Positions 29,096 through 37,666 of a DNA stretch of 64,000 nt are shown here, piece by piece. Below the pieces are notes generated by a model. The model searched no databases. It saw only the letters and a list, made by a program, of their open reading frames with translations, and was not told where the DNA came from. A program made the position numbers and the translations under genes. Origin of the DNA: Hymenobacter lapidiphilus (GTDB lineage: Bacteria; Bacteroidota; Bacteroidia; Cytophagales; Hymenobacteraceae); the NCBI RefSeq assembly GCF_013377885.1, contig NZ_JABKAU010000002.1, forward strand, positions 62,001 to 126,000, in the 5' to 3' direction. The first letter of the stretch is position 1, and each line of letters starts with the position of its first letter.

Positions 29096-29698
29096 CTAGA
29101 TTTCGTCGAGCAGGTACAGAATAACCAGTACTACACCGATGATGAAGATAATGGAGCCAAGGATGCTGAAAATGGCACCGATAGTACCCCCTAGTACGCC
29201 AAGTAAGCCTACCAGCAAGCCCACCAGCATCAGAATAAGACCCTGACGCAACTTGCCTTCAAGGCGGTTGGTAGCAGCCGTTTCCGACGACTTCTTCACG
29301 ATGCCGGCTTTGGCCGCCAGCTTATCAGCTTGCTTGGTGATTTTATTCACCAACGCTTTCTGCATGAAGTTAAGCTTGGCGGCTTTGGTACCCTTGGCCG
29401 GAGCGGCAGCCGTTACGGGAGCAGCCTTGGCAACTGGTGCAGCTGTGGCTACAGCGGCGGGGGCAGCTACGGGAGCTACAACAGCCTCGGGCATTGCCAC
29501 TGCCTCAGCAGCAACCTGCGGCGCTACAGCAACCTCGGGGGCTGGGGTTGGCTTGATGATGGTAGACCGCTGGGTGCCGTGGTAAGCCGAGCCCGTTTTG
29601 GGCAGCATAGCATACTCGGCGCGGTTGCAGCTCGTTAGAGCAATACCAACGGCCGCTACAGCGGTGAGTTTGCGCAACAGACTGGACAAGTGTTTCAT
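29096..29698 (-). CDS. Ala/Pro-rich lipoprotein with C-terminal membrane hairpin, unknown function
   Basis: A 200-residue protein. The signal with lipobox ALTSCNR (cysteine near 24) is followed by an Ala/Val/Pro-rich linker of about 60 residues, likely disordered. A basic helix (LNFMQKALVNKITKQADKLA) follows, then two hydrophobic segments rich in Gly/Leu/Ile (about 148-170 and 173-195) ending LYLLDEI. The C-terminal segment resembles small hydrophobic hairpin proteins, but I cannot assign a family. A lipobox together with C-terminal inner-membrane helices is odd for a single protein, since lipidated proteins are usually soluble after the anchor. Confidence 0.68.
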   Translation of the reverse strand: MKHLSSLLRKLTAVAAVGIALTSCNRAEYAMLPKTGSAYHGTQRSTIIKPTPAPEVAVAPQVAAEAVAMPEAVVAPVAAPAAVATAAPVAKAAPVTAAAPAKGTKAAKLNFMQKALVNKITKQADKLAAKAGIVKKSSETAATNRLEGKLRQGLILMLVGLLVGLLGVLGGTIGAIFSILGSIIFIIGVVLVILYLLDEI

Positions 29699-29920
29699 AA
29701 TAAAAGAAAGAAAAGTGGAAAATGTGAGAGCGTTTTGTACGAGCTAAATTAGAAAATAAGCATACATAAACAGAAAAATCATCCAATTATGCGCCGGCGT
29801 GCGGAGACTCTGGCCAAGTGGCCAAGTGCTTACTGCCGCCCGCACCCGCTAACTCAAGCCATACCGAACCGTTCCACCGACCTTTCTGTTAGCAGCAAGT
29901 CCGATATTTGCCTTCCGCTT

Positions 29921-30700
29921 ATGGTCAACCAAATGAGATTATTCCTGCCCATCAGTGCGCTGGGAATCCTGCTGCTAGGCATCGGGGCCTGTACCCAGTC
30001 GCTGAGCGAGGGAACGGCCGCCCAGCTCATTGAGCAGCGCCGCGCCAACATTGCTCCCGATACCAGCGGCTACGAGCGGCGTGCCCCGCAGGATATCAAT
30101 GGTATCGGCAAATACTACATGGGCCGCCAGATTGCCCACGTAATGGGCCACGAGGGTGCCTCCTGGCTCGACCGCTCCAACCGCGCCCGCGAGGAAGACA
30201 CCGACCAGCTGTTGCGGGCGCTCAAGCTAAAGCCCTCCGATGTGGTGGCCGACATTGGTGCTGGCACGGGCTATTTCACCTTTAAAATGAGCGCGCTGGT
30301 ACCTCAGGGGAAAGTGCTGGCAGTCGATATTCAGCCCGAAATGCTGGCCAGCCTGCGCGCAACCACGGCAAAGCTGGGAGCCAACAACGTGATTCCGGTG
30401 CGTGGCACCACCCAAAACCCCAACCTACCCGCTGGCCAGGTCGATTTGGTGCTGTTGGTAGATGCCTACCACGAGTTCGACCACCCGCGCGAAATGGCCC
30501 GTGCCATCCGTCAGGCACTCTCGCCCACCGGCCGGCTGGCGCTGGTCGAGTACCGGGCCGAAGACCCCAACGTACCCATCAAGCGCATCCACAAAATGAG
30601 CGTGGCGCAGGCCCGCCGCGAAATGGCCGCCGTAGGCCTGCGCCTCACCGACTCGGTGGAAACCCTGCCCCAGCAGCATCTGCTATTTTTCCAGAAATAA
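29921..30700 (+). CDS. SAM-dependent methyltransferase with lipoprotein-type signal
   Basis: A 259-residue class I methyltransferase. The start MVNQMRLFLPISALGILLLG at 29921 (or the internal ATG at 29933) gives a signal peptide with lipobox GIGAC. The Rossmann core shows motif I DVVADIGAGTGYFTFKMSALV, the acidic residue in VLAVDIQPEM, and motif IV VDLVLLVDAYHEFDHP. Between signal and core is a segment with YYMGRQIAHVMGHEGASWLDR, a motif also seen in other methyltransferases annotated next to signal peptides. The odd point is the export signal: SAM is a cytosolic cofactor. Either the signal serves only as a membrane anchor facing inward, or the start is wrong. Substrate unknown; the gene is followed by a composite inverted repeat. 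Confidence 0.8.
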   Translation: MVNQMRLFLPISALGILLLGIGACTQSLSEGTAAQLIEQRRANIAPDTSGYERRAPQDINGIGKYYMGRQIAHVMGHEGASWLDRSNRAREEDTDQLLRALKLKPSDVVADIGAGTGYFTFKMSALVPQGKVLAVDIQPEMLASLRATTAKLGANNVIPVRGTTQNPNLPAGQVDLVLLVDAYHEFDHPREMARAIRQALSPTGRLALVEYRAEDPNVPIKRIHKMSVAQARREMAAVGLRLTDSVETLPQQHLLFFQK

Positions 30701-30711
30701 GCTTTTTTCTT

Positions 30712-30852
30712 AGCTATTAGCTGACAGCTGTTGGCTGTTAGCTCCCGTTCTTTGCGCTGCCGTTTGCTTTTGCTGATTAGATTTCGGCAAAAGCAAACGG
30801 CTTTATCATACTCGCTCAAAAGCTAACAGCTGTCAGCTAATAGCTATCAGCT
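30712..30852. repeat. Nested inverted repeat between the methyltransferase gene and queA
   Basis: Outer arms are made of AGCTAACAGCTGTCAGCTAA-like units (30712-30743 and 30821-30852). They enclose a separate perfect 15-bp hairpin (GCCGTTTGCTTTTGC, 30759-30773 with 30787-30801). The outer right arm ends 8 bp before the queA ATG. The unit design parallels the CAACT repeats at 21718 and 33764. Confidence 0.85.
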
Positions 30853-30860
30853 CAAAAAAA

Positions 30861-32087
30861 ATGTCTGACCCGCGCCGGCTTTCCATTCACGATTTCACCT
30901 ATCAGCTTCCGCCCGAGCGCATTGCGCCCGAGCCCTTGGCCAACCGCGACCAGTCGCGGCTGCTGGTTTATCAGCAGGGGTTGTTGGGCGACCGGACGTT
31001 CTGCGACTTGCCCGCACTGCTACCGCCCGATAGCCTGCTGGTGTTCAACGATACGAAGGTGGTGCGGGCGCGGCTGTTTGCCCGGCGGCCGACAGGCGGC
31101 ATGGTGGAGCTGTTTTGCCTGGAGCCGGTAGCGCCGCACCGCGCTATTGAGTTGGCCATGCAACAAACCGGCTCCTGCGTGTGGAAATGCCTGGTGGGCA
31201 ACGGCCGCCGCTGGAAAGAAGGCCCCGTAACGTTGGAGTTCGAAGCCCACGGCCAGCCGGCCACCCTCCGGGCCGAGCGCACCGAGCAGCACGACGGCTA
31301 CGCCCTGATTGCTTTCAGCTGGGAACCGGCCGAGCTACCGTTTGCCGAGGTGCTGCGTGCCGCCGGCCACCTGCCCCTGCCGCCCTACCTCAACCGCCCC
31401 GATACGGACGTGGATGCCGTGCGCTACCAGACGGTGTACGCCGCCCACGAGGGCGCCGTGGCCGCTCCTACGGCCGGGCTGCACTTTTCGGATGCCGTGC
31501 TGGCCGAGCTGGCCGAGCGCCGCACTGCCGCCGCCCGGGTAACGCTGCATGTGGGCGCGGGCACGTTTCAGCCAGTGAAGGCCGACCAGATGGCCGACCA
31601 CCCCATGCACGGCGAGCCGTTCAGTGTAACGGCCGACACGCTGCGGCGGCTGCTGGCGCACCTGGCAGCCGGCCACCCCATCATTCCGGTGGGCACTACC
31701 AGCCTGCGCACGCTCGAAAGCCTGTACTGGCTTGGGGCGGCGCTGGTGCAGCAGCCGGCCCGGCTGCCTACCTGGCACGTTAGTCAGTGGCAGCCCTATG
31801 AGCCCGACACCGAGGTATCGACCCAACAGGCACTGGAGGCGCTGTTGGCCCAACTGGAGCTCACCGGCTCCGATACGCTGCACGCCACCACCCAACTGCT
31901 GATTGCGCCCGGCTACCGTTTTCGAATGGTGCGCGGCCTCATCACCAACTTTCATCAGCCCGAAAGCACGCTGCTGCTGCTAGTAGCCGCCCTGCTGGGG
32001 CCCGACTGGCGGCGCGTGTACGAGCACGCCCTGGCCAACGACTACCGCTTCCTCAGCTACGGCGACTCGTCGTTGCTGCTGCCCTGA
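30861..32087 (+). CDS. queA: S-adenosylmethionine:tRNA ribosyltransferase-isomerase
   Basis: A 408-residue QueA. It starts MSDPRRLSIHDFTYQLPPERIAPEP, close to the QueA N-terminal pattern for YxLPxxLIAxxP, followed by RDQSRLLV and FNDTKVVRARL. The substrate-binding core has GAVAAPTAGLHFSDAVL and VTLHVGAGTFQPVK, and the C-terminus has RGLITNFHQPESTLLLLVAAL. It transfers the ribosyl part of SAM to preQ1 in tRNA, making epoxyqueuosine at anticodon position 34. The protein is about 50 residues longer than E. coli QueA, as is usual in Bacteroidota. No other queuosine gene lies nearby. Confidence 0.95.
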   Translation: MSDPRRLSIHDFTYQLPPERIAPEPLANRDQSRLLVYQQGLLGDRTFCDLPALLPPDSLLVFNDTKVVRARLFARRPTGGMVELFCLEPVAPHRAIELAMQQTGSCVWKCLVGNGRRWKEGPVTLEFEAHGQPATLRAERTEQHDGYALIAFSWEPAELPFAEVLRAAGHLPLPPYLNRPDTDVDAVRYQTVYAAHEGAVAAPTAGLHFSDAVLAELAERRTAAARVTLHVGAGTFQPVKADQMADHPMHGEPFSVTADTLRRLLAHLAAGHPIIPVGTTSLRTLESLYWLGAALVQQPARLPTWHVSQWQPYEPDTEVSTQQALEALLAQLELTGSDTLHATTQLLIAPGYRFRMVRGLITNFHQPESTLLLLVAALLGPDWRRVYEHALANDYRFLSYGDSSLLLP

Positions 32088-32304
32088 GCGGCAGGCGAAG
32101 CCACCAGCAGAAGGAAAGGGAGAGCAGAACCACGCGCCCGACCTTACCCGGAAGGACAGCTTAGGAGGTTCCAGCTCATGATGGTAGCCAGGCGAACTTT
32201 ACTGTTGCAGAAACCTGTTTACCGTCTTATGCGGCTCATTTCCCGCTGTCTTCGGCATTTCGCCGTATAAGGCCCCAAGTTCTTTTTTCCACTTGCTTTC
32301 CATC

Positions 32305-32658
32305 ATGAAAAAGATATTTCTAACAGCTGCTGCCCTGGTTTTCACTACGGCCGCTGCTTTTGCTCAAAGCACCCCAGCCACCATTACCCCCGCTCCTACT
32401 GCCGATGACCGGACCAAAGCAGGCGAAGTAATCCAGGATGCCAAGCAGGGCACTGTGGAGGCTGCCCAAGCGACGGGCAACGCAGTAGAAACCGGCGCCC
32501 GCGCAACCGGCAACGCAGTAGAAACCGGTGCCAAGGCAACCGGCAACTTCGCCGAAAAAGCCGCCAATAAAGCCGCCCGTGCCGCCAAGAAAGCCGCCCG
32601 CGCCACCAAGAAGGGCGCTAAGGCCGTTAAGAACAAAGCCGTAGACGTGGTTGACTAA
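32305..32658 (+). CDS. Small secreted Ala/Lys-rich repetitive protein
   Basis: A 117-residue protein. A signal peptide (MKKIFLTAAALVFTTAAAFA, cleavage near residue 21) is followed by a helical region with an 11-residue repeat of the type ATGNAVETGAR / ATGNAVETGAK / ATGNFAEKAA. A lysine-rich tail of AxKAAxAxKK units follows. The 11-residue periodicity and lack of hydrophobic core resemble LEA-like or apolipoprotein-like amphipathic helices; no catalytic motif exists. It stands alone with its own terminator. An upstream ATG four codons earlier gives MLSI before MKK and is less likely. Function unknown; export to the periplasm is inferred. Confidence 0.75.
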   Translation: MKKIFLTAAALVFTTAAAFAQSTPATITPAPTADDRTKAGEVIQDAKQGTVEAAQATGNAVETGARATGNAVETGAKATGNFAEKAANKAARAAKKAARATKKGAKAVKNKAVDVVD

Positions 32659-32678
32659 ACGCACTTCGTTTCTTGTAT

Positions 32679-32714
32679 AAAAAAAGAGCTTGCCTTCGGG
32701 CAAGCTCTTTTTTT
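32679..32714 (+). terminator. Intrinsic terminator with UUCG loop
   Basis: A perfect 16-bp stem (AAAAAAAGAGCTTGCC) with the very stable TTCG tetraloop, followed by T residues on both strands. It serves the small gene ending at 32658 and, on the other strand, the M14 peptidase gene ending at 32742 lies upstream of it, so it works for both. Confidence 0.92.
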
Positions 32715-32741
32715 ATGACTGCAACCAGCTGTAATCGGTCA

Positions 32742-35369
32742 TTATAGAATAAATATGGCGTTGCCGAACAGCAGCTTGCCGCCCTGCCAGAAGGCCCGGA
32801 ACAGCGGATTGTCGGCCAGGTACACGATTTGGCCGCGGCCCAGGTCCTGGGTACCCAGTACGAAGCTGTCGGTGAGGCCGGCGCGGGTTTTGCGGCCGGC
32901 GAAACCCGAGGCGTAGCTGTTCTTTTTGAGGACACCCACGTTCCAGCCACCTTCGGGCAGGAATTTGTAGTTGGGTGCTTCACGGAGCAGAGCGAAGTAG
33001 GTGTTCCCGTAACCAAAGGCCAGCGGGTGGGTGTTGTCGAGTTGCACCCGAAACACACTGCCTTGCACCCGGTCGGCAATACCGTCGCGCTCGGCGTCGG
33101 CGTAGCGGCGCAGGGCGGCGTAGGGCGCTTTTTTGTTGATGGCCGTCGAGTCGGTGGGTTTGGCTTTGAGCAGCAGGTCTTTCTGGCCAGCCAGGAAACG
33201 CGAGGCTCCTTCGAGGGCAATGAGGCGGCCACCCCCGCGCACCCAGGTTTTCACGGCGGCCAGGGCTTTTTCGTTCATGATGTCGTCGTAGCGGCCATCG
33301 GGCAGTATCAGCACATCGAACTTGCTAAGCGGTACGCTGCCGAAATAGTCGGTGCCAAGCACTGTGATGGGGTAGCCCACCTGCTGCTCAAAAAAGTGCC
33401 ATACTTCGCCAAACGCCGTGGCATCGACGCCCGGGCCGGCCAGCACGGCCACGTTGGGCATAGCCAGCGGCCGCACCGAGCGCGAGCCCAGGTCGCCACC
33501 GCTGGTAGAAAGGCCCGACTGCACGGCCTGCACCAGCACGCCCGCCGAATCGGCCTGGGCACGTACCAGTTGGTCGAACCGTGCCCCGAGCCGCTCGTTG
33601 CCGGTGCGCGCAATAATGAGCGTGCCGCGGCTATACTTCTGGCCTTCGGTTTCGAAGGGCTCCTCGGCCACCCGCAGCTTCACGCCCTGCTGCAGCAACC
33701 GGCTCAGGAAGCGCACATCCTGCAGGTTATTCCAGCGGGCCAGGTAGGCGTAGGGGGCGTCGGTAGTTGTTGGTTGCTGGTTGTTAGTTGTCAGCTTGTT
33801 CTGGCTATTCGCACTGACAACTGACGACTGACCACTAGCAACTGAATTCACTGCCAGCTGCCCCTTCAGCGCGTAGCCATTCAGGCCAAAGGCGTAGGGC
33901 AGCGACCAGGCAGTAAGGTCATACGTGAGCGAGTCTTCGAGTTGGGCCTGGGGCTCGAACAGCACTTTTACCAGCGTCGATTTGGGCTGATACATGCTGA
34001 TAACTACGTCCCGGGGCTCGATCTGCACGGTTTCGGTTTTGCCGGTGGCGTAGCTATAGCCGGCCTGGCGGGTACGTTTGGTTGCGAAGCCGTAGCTGAT
34101 CTGCTGGCGGTCGAGGTATTGCGTGAGGGCGCGCACCTGGCCGGGGTCGGAGGAGCCGGCCAGCACGTACGACTTGTACTCGCCCTTGGGCCGCGTGCGG
34201 GCGTCGTCGTAGAACTTGCGGAACTCGCGGGTCAGGTCCTGGTGGCGCTCGGCGGCGGCCTGCAGCGTGGCCAGGCTGGTGGCGTGGTGGTGCTCGATGC
34301 GCTGGCTCAGGGTGAGCGTGTCGCCGTCGGTTTTGGCGTAGGCCACGCCGGCCACGCCGCCACCGCCCTGCTCGTAGGTTACGCCAATAGCGCCGTTGAA
34401 GCTCGGCCAAGTGTCGCCGTAGAAAGGCGCGAACAAGTCGTAGGTTTCGCGGGTGAAGTAGAGCCAGTTGTTCTTATCAAAAACTTTCCGGTTGTAGTCG
34501 CCGATGATGTCCTGGAACTGCCGCTGCCAGGCCGTGAGGTCGGCGTGGAAGGGCTTGGCGGCAGGCGAGAAGTAGTAGGGGTTGTTGGGCCCCATCTCGT
34601 GAAAATCGGCGTGCACCTGGGGCAGCCACTGGTTGTACACGGCAATGCGCTGGCGGCTCTCCTGCTGGGTCTGCCAGGCCCAGTCGCGGTTCAAATCGAA
34701 GTAGTAGTGGTTGTAGCGGCCGCCGGGCCAGGGCTCCCGGTGCTCCCAGCTCAGGGGTGAGGCGTTGGTTTGCTTGTTGGCGACACGGTTGTACCACTGC
34801 GCATACCGGTCGCGCCCGTCGGGGTTCACGCAGGGGTCCACTATTACCACCAGGTTCTGCAAGTAGCTCTGCACAGTGGTATTGGCGGGGTTGGCCAGGT
34901 CGTAGAGCACCTGCATCACGGCCTCCGACGACACCGCCTCGTTGCCGTGCACGTTGTAGCTCAGCCACACCACGGCCGGCGTAGCGCCCTTCACGGCCCC
35001 GGTTTCGAGGCCAGCCAGCCGCAGGTTGTCGCGCCGGATATCGTCGAGGCGGGCCAGGTTGGCGGCTGAGGCAATGTACACCAGCTCCAGCGGGCGGTTT
35101 TCGTAGGTGGTGCCGTAGCGCTCCAGCTTCATCCGGTCGGGGCTGTGGGCCGCAATGTGGGCCACGTAGCGTAGCAGCTCGGCATGGGGCGTGAAGCGGG
35201 CCCCCAACTCGTAGCCCAGAAATTGGGCGGGCGTCTGCAGCGGGCCATCGGCCGGGCCGGCCAGCGGGTTGGGGAAGGGCGCTGAGGCCGGCGCCTGGGC
35301 CAAGGCGCCAAAGCACGTTAGCAGCCCCACTAGCAGCAGGCTCAGGGCCTGTAGCGTAATTTTTTTCAT
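32742..35369 (-). CDS. M14 family zinc carboxypeptidase with C-terminal amidotransferase-like domain
   Basis: An 875-residue secreted protein starting MKKITLQALSLLLVGLL with a signal peptide ending near 25. The M14 zinc site is HGNE at 141-144 (VVWLSYNVHGNEAVSSE), the substrate site includes NPDGRDRYAQW, and a further histidine lies in VHADFHEMG (about 253-257). The domain EQGGGGVAGVAYAKTDGDTLT holds the late catalytic region. The C-terminal 250 residues form a flavodoxin/GATase-like fold (NVAVLAGPGVDATAFGEVW, FDVLILPDGRYDD, WVRGGGRLIALEG) usual for this Bacteroidota family. Residues about 508-536 (SVASGQSSVVSANSQ and NKLTTNNQQPTTTD) are encoded by an inserted inverted repeat. It diverges from a CocE-type hydrolase. 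Confidence 0.9.
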   Translation of the reverse strand: MKKITLQALSLLLVGLLTCFGALAQAPASAPFPNPLAGPADGPLQTPAQFLGYELGARFTPHAELLRYVAHIAAHSPDRMKLERYGTTYENRPLELVYIASAANLARLDDIRRDNLRLAGLETGAVKGATPAVVWLSYNVHGNEAVSSEAVMQVLYDLANPANTTVQSYLQNLVVIVDPCVNPDGRDRYAQWYNRVANKQTNASPLSWEHREPWPGGRYNHYYFDLNRDWAWQTQQESRQRIAVYNQWLPQVHADFHEMGPNNPYYFSPAAKPFHADLTAWQRQFQDIIGDYNRKVFDKNNWLYFTRETYDLFAPFYGDTWPSFNGAIGVTYEQGGGGVAGVAYAKTDGDTLTLSQRIEHHHATSLATLQAAAERHQDLTREFRKFYDDARTRPKGEYKSYVLAGSSDPGQVRALTQYLDRQQISYGFATKRTRQAGYSYATGKTETVQIEPRDVVISMYQPKSTLVKVLFEPQAQLEDSLTYDLTAWSLPYAFGLNGYALKGQLAVNSVASGQSSVVSANSQNKLTTNNQQPTTTDAPYAYLARWNNLQDVRFLSRLLQQGVKLRVAEEPFETEGQKYSRGTLIIARTGNERLGARFDQLVRAQADSAGVLVQAVQSGLSTSGGDLGSRSVRPLAMPNVAVLAGPGVDATAFGEVWHFFEQQVGYPITVLGTDYFGSVPLSKFDVLILPDGRYDDIMNEKALAAVKTWVRGGGRLIALEGASRFLAGQKDLLLKAKPTDSTAINKKAPYAALRRYADAERDGIADRVQGSVFRVQLDNTHPLAFGYGNTYFALLREAPNYKFLPEGGWNVGVLKKNSYASGFAGRKTRAGLTDSFVLGTQDLGRGQIVYLADNPLFRAFWQGGKLLFGNAIFIL
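33764..33844. repeat. CAACT-type inverted repeat inside the M14 peptidase coding sequence
   Basis: Arms GTAGTTGTTGGTTGCTGG... (33764-33793) and ...CTGACAACTGACGACTGACC, then ACTAGCAACT (33813-33844), are of the same unit type as the intergenic repeat at 21718-21804. The element keeps the reading frame and adds about 28 Ser/Thr/Asn/Gln residues to the protein. Confidence 0.8.
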
Positions 35370-35467
35370 CATGCAGCGGAAGTAAAATCGGAGAGCAGTG
35401 AAACTCTGGCTCAAAGAAAGCATATTTGAGCAGGCCTTGCTTAGCTAATAGCGAAAATACGCGCTGT

Positions 35468-35546
35468 AGCGCGAAGCTCCAGCTTCGCGTTTCGTTGAGC
35501 CAAATCAGCCCAACGTCAGCAACGACACGCGAAGCTGGAGCTTCGT
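35468..35546. repeat. Pair of palindromic GCGAAGCT-AGCTTCGC elements
   Basis: Two inverted copies, CGCGAAGCTCCAGCTTCGCG and ACGCGAAGCTGGAGCTTCGT, are spaced by about 40 bp in the divergent region between the M14 peptidase and CocE-like genes. Each is itself a near-perfect palindrome, as in REP elements. Confidence 0.8.
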
Positions 35547-35570
35547 GATACACCTTCGTCAACCAAAAAT

Positions 35571-37511
35571 ATGCCCCACTCCTACTTCCGCCCGGCCCTG
35601 CTGGCGGCCCTGTTCTCGGCCGGCTGCTTCGCGGCCCAGGCCCAGCAGCCCGTTTCGTACCCGCTACCTTCTGAAGCCGACCGGCAGCAAATGGCCCAGG
35701 TGTTGTCCGATACGCTCTACATTCAGCAGCACTACACCAAAACGGAGCACCGCATTGCCATGCGCGACGGCGTGAAGCTGTATACCGTGGTGTACGCGCC
35801 CAACGACGCCGACAAGGTGCGCTACCCGGTTATGCTCAGCCGCACTCCCTACGCCGTGGGGCCCTACGAGGCGGGCAAGTACAAAAAGAGCCTCGGCCCC
35901 AGCTCTACGATGATGCGGGAGGGCTACATTTTCGCCTACCAGGACGTGCGCGGCCGCTATATGTCGGAGGGCGAATTCGTGAATATGCGGCCCGCCAAAG
36001 ACGCGCCCAAGGGCAAGAACGACATCGACGAAGGCACCGACACCTTTGACACCATTGAGTGGCTGGTGAAGAAGGGCCCGAAAAATAACGGCCGCGTGGG
36101 GCAGTGGGGCATCAGCTACCCCGGTTTCTACACCGCCACCGGCCTGCTCAGCCGCCACCCGGCCCTCAAGGCCTCCTCGCCCCAGGCCCCCATTGCCGAC
36201 TGGTTCTGGGACGATTTCCATCACAACGGCGCGTTCTTCCTGCCCCACGCCTTCAACTTCCTGGCCTCGTTCGGGCTGCCCCGGCCCGTGCCCACGCCTA
36301 CCGGCAATCCCGGCTTTAAGCATGGCACACCCGATGGCTACGACTTCTTTATGAAGATGGGCCCGCTTAAGAACGCCGATGCCCGCTACTACAAAGGGCA
36401 GGTAGCGTTCTGGAACGAGATGATGGCCCATCCCAATTACGACGCGTTCTGGCAGGCCCGCAACCTGCGGCCTCACCTCAAAAACCTGAACAAGCAGACG
36501 GCCGTGCTCACCGTGGGTGGCTTTAACGATGCCGAGGATTTGTTCGGAGCGCTCAAAATCTACGAGAGCATAGAAAAGCAGAACCCCGGCATGCAGAACG
36601 GCCTCGTGATGGGCCCCTGGGTGCACGGCGGCTGGGCCCGCGGCACCGGCGAGGTAGTGGGCAACGTTGCCTACGGCGAGTCGCCCTCGCTTTACTATCA
36701 GAAGGAGATTGAAGCCCCGTTTTTCAAATCGTATTTGAAAGACAACAAGCGGCCTAATGTGCCCGAGGCTACTGTGTTTGAGGGCGGCACCAACAAGTGG
36801 CGCACTTTTGATGCCTGGCCGCCCAGGCAGTCCCAGGAGCGCACGATGTATTTTCAGGCCGATGGTAAAATTGGGTTCGAAGCCCCAACCGGCGGCCAAG
36901 CCGAGTTCGACCAGTACATCAGCGACCCGGCCAAGCCGGTGCCCTCCAACGAAAACATGGCCACGGGCATGACCCGCGAGTACATGACCGACGACCAGCG
37001 TTTTGCCAGCCGCCGCCCCGACGTGCTCACCTACCAGACCGACGTACTGACCGAGGATATGACGCTGGCCGGCCCTATTGAGGCACTATTGCAGGTGGCT
37101 ACCACTGGCACCGACGCCGACTGGGTGGTGAAAATTATTGACGTTTACCCCAACGATACACCTGACAACCCACGCCTGAACCCGAGCGTGAAGCTGGGCG
37201 GCTACCAGCAGATGGTGCGCTCGGAGGTGATGCGCGGCCGGTTCCGCAATAGCTTTAGCCAGCCCGAAGCCTTCGTGCCGAACCAGGTAACGGCCGTGCC
37301 CTTCACCGTGCAGGACCTGTGCCACACCTTCCGCAAGGGCCACCGCCTGATGGTGCAGGTGCAAAGCAGCTGGTTCCCGATGGTCGACCGCAACCCCCAG
37401 ACCTTCGTGCCCAACATTTTTGAAGCCGACGAAAAGGACTTCCAGACGGCAAACCACCGCCTCTACCACTCCCCTGCCAAGGCCTCACAACTGAAGATAC
37501 GCGTGCTTTAA
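35571..37511 (+). CDS. CocE/NonD-type serine hydrolase (S15 peptidase family)
   Basis: A 646-residue secreted protein with a signal peptide (about 1-24, ending FAAQAQQ). The alpha/beta-hydrolase domain starts at HRIAMRDGVKLYTVVYAPN. The nucleophile elbow is GQWGISYPGFY. The catalytic acid is probably in GGFNDAEDLFGALKIY and the base in GPWVHGGWARGTG. A jelly-roll C-terminal domain follows (PIEALLQVATTGTDADWVVKIIDVYP, GHRLMVQVQSSWFP). Members cleave X-Pro dipeptides, cocaine esters, cephalosporin esters or glutaryl-7-ACA; alpha-amino-acid ester hydrolases are the closest recalled group. The substrate is not clear from sequence. It diverges from the M14 peptidase, so the pair may both serve extracellular peptide use. 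Confidence 0.92.
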   Translation: MPHSYFRPALLAALFSAGCFAAQAQQPVSYPLPSEADRQQMAQVLSDTLYIQQHYTKTEHRIAMRDGVKLYTVVYAPNDADKVRYPVMLSRTPYAVGPYEAGKYKKSLGPSSTMMREGYIFAYQDVRGRYMSEGEFVNMRPAKDAPKGKNDIDEGTDTFDTIEWLVKKGPKNNGRVGQWGISYPGFYTATGLLSRHPALKASSPQAPIADWFWDDFHHNGAFFLPHAFNFLASFGLPRPVPTPTGNPGFKHGTPDGYDFFMKMGPLKNADARYYKGQVAFWNEMMAHPNYDAFWQARNLRPHLKNLNKQTAVLTVGGFNDAEDLFGALKIYESIEKQNPGMQNGLVMGPWVHGGWARGTGEVVGNVAYGESPSLYYQKEIEAPFFKSYLKDNKRPNVPEATVFEGGTNKWRTFDAWPPRQSQERTMYFQADGKIGFEAPTGGQAEFDQYISDPAKPVPSNENMATGMTREYMTDDQRFASRRPDVLTYQTDVLTEDMTLAGPIEALLQVATTGTDADWVVKIIDVYPNDTPDNPRLNPSVKLGGYQQMVRSEVMRGRFRNSFSQPEAFVPNQVTAVPFTVQDLCHTFRKGHRLMVQVQSSWFPMVDRNPQTFVPNIFEADEKDFQTANHRLYHSPAKASQLKIRVL

Positions 37512-37524
37512 CGAGAAAAACAGG

Positions 37525-37650
37525 ACGTCATTCTGAGCGAAGCCGGAGGCGAAGTCGAAGAATCTCTACCGCAGTGCAAACCTCTTTATTGGGTTTACTG
37601 ATGTAGTAGAGATTCTTCGACTTCGCCTCCGGCTTCGCTCAGAATGACGT
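37525..37650. repeat. Long inverted repeat, GTCATTCTGAGCGAAG family
   Basis: Perfect arms of about 45 bp (ACGTCATTCTGAGCGAAGCC ... at 37525-37569; 37606-37650) with a 36-bp centre. It lies 14 bp after the CocE-like stop. It is one of four full copies in the window (also 45661, 54529, 61773). Confidence 0.92.
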
Positions 37651-37666
37651 TTTTTTGGCTATTGAT

